DNA from: Oasisia sp. SBJ-2009 | Taxonomy: Eukaryota > Annelida > Polychaeta > Sabellida > Siboglinidae | Assembly (NCBI GenBank): GCA_964017155.1 | Contig: OZ024860.1 | Location: 47,112,051-47,176,050 of the forward strand | Direction: 5' to 3' | DNA: 64,000 bases | In this document: positions 60,471 to 64,000 of the stretch, piece by piece | Position numbering within the stretch: the first letter of the stretch is position 1 | Layout: every line of letters begins with the position of its first letter | Made by a program: the position numbers and the translations under genes | Notes under the pieces: model-generated | Told to the model about the DNA's origin: nothing | Databases searched by the model: none | The model's input: only the letters and a program-made list of their open reading frames with translations

Positions 60471-63400
60471 TGAGTGAGTGAGTGAGTGAGTGAGTGAGTG
60501 AGTGAGTGAGTGAGTGAGTGAGTGAGTGAGTGAGTGGGTGAGCGGGCGAGTGGGTGAGTGGGTGAGTGGGTGAGTGGGTGAGTGGGTGAGGGGGTGAGTG
60601 GGTGGGTGGGTGAGTGGGTGATTGGGTGAGTGAGTGAGTGGGTGAGTGGGTGAGTGGGTGAGCGGGTGAGCGGGAGAGCGGGTGAGCGGGAGAGCGGGTG
60701 AGCGGGTGAGCGGGAGAGCGGGTGAGCGGGTGAGCGGGTGAGCGGGTGAGCGGGTGAGCGGGTGAGCGGGTGAGCGGGTGAGCGGGTGAGCGGGTGAGCG
60801 GGTGAGCGGGTGAGCGGGTGAGCGGGTGAGCGCGTGAGCGGGTGAGCGGGTGAGCGGGTGAGTGGGTGTGTGAGTGGGTGTGTGTGTGAGTGAGTGAGTG
60901 AGTGAGTGAGTGAGTGAGTGAGTGGGTGAGTGGGTGAGTGAGTGGGTGAGTGGGTGAGTGGGTGAGTGGGTGAGTGGGTGAGTGGGTGAGTTGGTGAGTG
61001 GGTGAGTGGGTGAGTGGGTGAGTGGGTGAGTGGGTGAGTGGGTGAGTGGGTGAGTGCGTGAGCGGGTGAGCGCGTGAGCGGGTGAGGGGGTGAGCGGGTG
61101 AGGGGGTGAGTGGGTGAGTGGGTGAGTGGGTGAGTGCGTGAGTGCGTGAGTGGGTGAGTGGGTGAGTGGGTGAGTGGGTGAGTGGGTGAGTTGGTGAGTG
61201 GGTGAGTGGGTGAGTGGGTGAGTGGGTGAGTGGGTGAGTGGGTGAGTGGGTGAGTGGGTGAGTGGGTGAGTGGGTGAGTGGGTGAGTGAGTGAGTGAGTG
61301 AGTGAGTGAGTGTGGGTGAGTGAGTGAGTGGGCAAGTGGGTGAGTGGGTGAGTGGGTGAGTGGGTGCGTGGGTGAGTGGGTGAGTGGGTGAGTGGGTGAG
61401 TGGGTGAGTGGGTGAGTGGGTGAGTGGGTGAGTGGGTGAGTGGGTGAGTGGGTGAGTGTGTGAGTGGGTGAGTGGGTGAGTGGGTGAGTGGGTGAGTGGG
61501 TGAGTGGATGAGTGGGTGAGTGGGTGAGTGGGTGAGTGGGTGAGTGGGTGAGTGGGTGAGTGGGTGAGTGGGTGAGTGGGTGAGAGGGGGGTGGGGGAGT
61601 GGGTGAGTGGGTGAGTGGGTGAGTGGGTGACTGGGTGAGTGGGTGAGTGGGTGAGGGGGTGAGTGGGTGAGTGCGTGAGTGGGTGGGTGAGTGGGTGATT
61701 GGGTGAGTGAGTGAGTGAGTCAGTGAGTGGGTGAGTGGGTGAGCAGGTGAGCGGGTGAGCGGGACAGCGGGTGAGCGGGTGAGCGGGTGAGCGAGTGAGC
61801 GGGTGAGCGAGTGAGCGGGTGAGCGGGTGAGCGGGTGAGCGGGTGAGCGGGTGAGCGGGTGAGCGGGTGAGCGGGTGAGCGGTTGAGCGGGTGAGCGGGT
61901 GAGCGGGTGAGCGGGTGAGGGGGTGAGTGCCTGAGCGCGTGAGCGGGGGAGCGGGTGAGCGGGTGAGCGGGTGAGCGGGTGAGCGGGTGAGCGGGTGAGC
62001 GAGTGAGCGAGTGAGTGAGTGAGTGGGTGAGTGTGTGAGTGGGTGAGTGGGTGAGTGGGTGAGTGGGTGAGTGGGTGAGTTGGTGAGTGGGTGAGTGGGT
62101 GAGTGTGTGAGTGGGTGAGTGGGTGAGTGGGTGAGTGGGTGAGTGGGTGAGTGCGTGAGCGGGTGAGGGGGTGAGCGGGTGAGGGGGTGAGTGGGTGAAT
62201 GGGTGAGTGGGTGACAGGGGGAGTGTGTGAGTGAGTGAGTGAGTGAGTGAGTGGGTGAGTGGGTGAGTGTGTGAGTGAGTGAGTGAGTGGGTGAGTGTGT
62301 GAGTGGGTGAGTGGGTGAGTGGGTGAGTGGGTGAGTTGGTGAGTGGGTGAGTGGGTGAGTGGGTGAGTGGGTGAGTGGGTGAGTGGGTGAGTGGGTGAGT
62401 GGGTGAGTGGGTGAGTGGGTGAGTGGGTGAGTGCGTGAGTGCGTGAGTGGGTGAGTGGGTGAGTGGGTGAATGGGTGAGTGGGTGACAGGGGGAGTGTGT
62501 GAGTGAGTGAGTGAGTGAGTGAGTGAGTGAGTGAGTGAGTGAGTGAGTGGGTGAGTGGGTGAGTGAGTGGGTGAGAGGGTGAGTGGGTGAGTGGGTGAGT
62601 GGGTGAGTGGGTGAGTGGGTGAGTGGGTGAGTGGGTGAGTGGGTGAGTGGGTGAGTGGGTGAGTGGGTGAGTGGGTGAGTGGGTGAGTGTGTGAGTGGGT
62701 GAGTGGGTGAGTGGGTGAGTGGGTGAGTGGGTGAGTGGGTGAGTGGGGGAGTGGGGGAGTGGGGGGTGGGTGGGTGGGTGGGTGGGTGAGTGAGTGAGTG
62801 AGTGAGTGAGTGAGTGAGTGAGTGAGTGAGTGAGTGAGTGAGTGAGTGAGTGAGTGAGTGAGTGGGTGAGTGGGTGAGTGGGTGAGTGGGTGAGTGGGTG
62901 AGTGGGTGAGTGGGTGAATGGGTGAGTGGGTGAGTGGGTGAGTGGGGGTGGGTGGGTGGGTGGGTGAGTGAGTGAGTGAGTGAGTGAGTGAGTGAGTGGG
63001 TGAGTGGGTGAGTGGGTGAGTGGGTGAGTGGGTGAGTGGGTGAGTGGGTGAGTGGGTGAGTGGGTGAGTGGGTGAGTGGGTGAGTGGGTGAGTGGGTGAG
63101 TGGGTGAGTGGGTGAGTGGGTGAGTGGGTGAGTGGGTGAGTGGGTGAGTGGGTGAGTGGGTGAGTGGGTGAGTGGGTGAGTGGGTGAGTGGGTGAGTGGG
63201 TGAGTGGGTGAGTGGGTGAGTGGGTGAGTGGGTGAGTGGGTGAGTGGGTGAGTGGGTGAGTGGGTGAGTGGGTGAGTGGGTGAGTGGGTGAGTGGGTGAG
63301 TGGGTGAGTGGGTGAGTGGGTGAGTGGGTGAGTGGGTGAGTGGGGGAGTGGGTGGGTGGGTGGGTGGGTGAGTGAGTGAGTGAGTGAGTGAGTGAGTGAG

Positions 63401-64000
63401 TGAGTGAGTGAGTGAGTGAGTGAGTATGAGAGTGAGTGAGTGAGTGAGTGAGTGAGTGAGTGAGTGAGTGAGTGAGTGAGTGAGTGAGTGAGTGAGTGAG
63501 TGAGTGAGTGAGTGAGTGAGTGAGTGAGTGAGTGAGTGAGTGAGTGACTGTGAGTGAGTGAGTGAGTGAGTGAGTGAGTGAGTGAGTGAGTGAGTGAGTG
63601 AGTGGGTGAGTGGGTGAGTGGGTGAGTGGGTGAGTGGGTGAGTGGGTGAATGGGTGATTGGGTGAATGGGTGAATGGGTGAGTGAGTGGGTGGGTGGGTG
63701 AGCGGGTGAGTGGGGAAGTGGGTGTGTGAGTGTGTGAGTGAGTGAGTGGGTGGGTGAGTGGGTGAGTGGGTGAGTGAGTGGGTGGGTGAGTGGGTGAGCG
63801 GGTGAGCGGGTGAGCGGGTGAGCGGGTGAGCGGGTGAGCGGGTGAGTGGGTGAGTGGGTGAGTGGGTGAGTGGGTGAGTGGGTGAGTGGGTGAGTGGGTG
63901 AGTGGGTGAGTGGGTGAGTGGGTGAGTGCGTGAGCGGGTGAGTGGGTGAGTGGGTGAGTGGGTGAGTGGGTGAGTGGGTGAGTGGGTGAGTGGGTGAGTG
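60471..64000. repeat. (GGTGAGTG)n satellite with higher-order structure, unit 2
   Basis: Over 400 octamers of GGTGAGTG, GGTGAGCG and TGAG variants run to the end of the window. Marker variants recur: GGTGAGGGGGTGAGCGGG at 61081 and 62162, and GACAGGGGGAGTGTGTGAG at 62213 and 62485 (272 bases, exactly 34 octamers). Those markers allow register to be traced. Confidence 0.96.

Overview
Eukaryotic, repeat-rich, intron-bearing DNA, most likely from a marine invertebrate (a mollusc or lancelet would fit; this is inference). The grounds are GT/AG-flanked short exons, a tyrosine-recombinase (DIRS/Ngaro-type) retrotransposon, an integrase/Ulp1/PHD gene of the Ginger/Gypsy-integrase kind, alkaline phosphatase exons, very long simple repeats and a 200-N assembly gap. 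There are no operons or bacterial features. Most long open frames are translations of simple repeats and are not genes.

Layout. 1-6450: a decayed DIRS/Ngaro-type element on the minus strand (gag, RT-RNase H, tyrosine recombinase). Upstream of gag lies a 45-bp minisatellite with a palindromic core, and beyond that a broken SGNH-hydrolase-like frame. 7110-10712: a 0.3-kb inverted repeat pair enclosing a broken, spliced gene of an uncharacterised invertebrate family (Cys/His N-terminus, 'SIGQ' core, Cys-rich tail). 12559-17094: four exons with matching phases of a plus-strand gene with a coiled-coil-like stretch; its introns hold a hAT-like non-autonomous element with TIRs and target duplication, and a second nested palindromic MITE lies just downstream. 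18.9-26.5 kb: diverged repeats of a unit carrying a signal-peptide exon and, in two cases, a TATA-like promoter plus first exon; one copy is joined to another fragment of the uncharacterised family.

27.45-64 kb is the most striking part. Two ~4-kb arms (A, A') lie as inverted repeats around a 3-kb core (B) that holds two alkaline phosphatase exons. The locus A-B-A'-D-[U]-C-(CAGG)n-(TG)n-(GGTGAGTG)n is then repeated a second time from 49.03 kb. In the second copy B is in the opposite orientation relative to its arms, the left arm is cut to 0.65 kb, U (5.1 kb) is absent, and 0.5 kb with a SINE is deleted. This is what inversion by recombination between inverted arms would leave. It could be a true tandem duplication, or two haplotypes of one heterozygous locus laid end to end by the assembler.

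U carries exons of an integrase-Ulp1-PHD gene whose apparent intron contains 229 units of GGGTC and about 50 of an octamer. The window ends inside a 3.5-kb GGTGAGTG satellite with higher-order structure.
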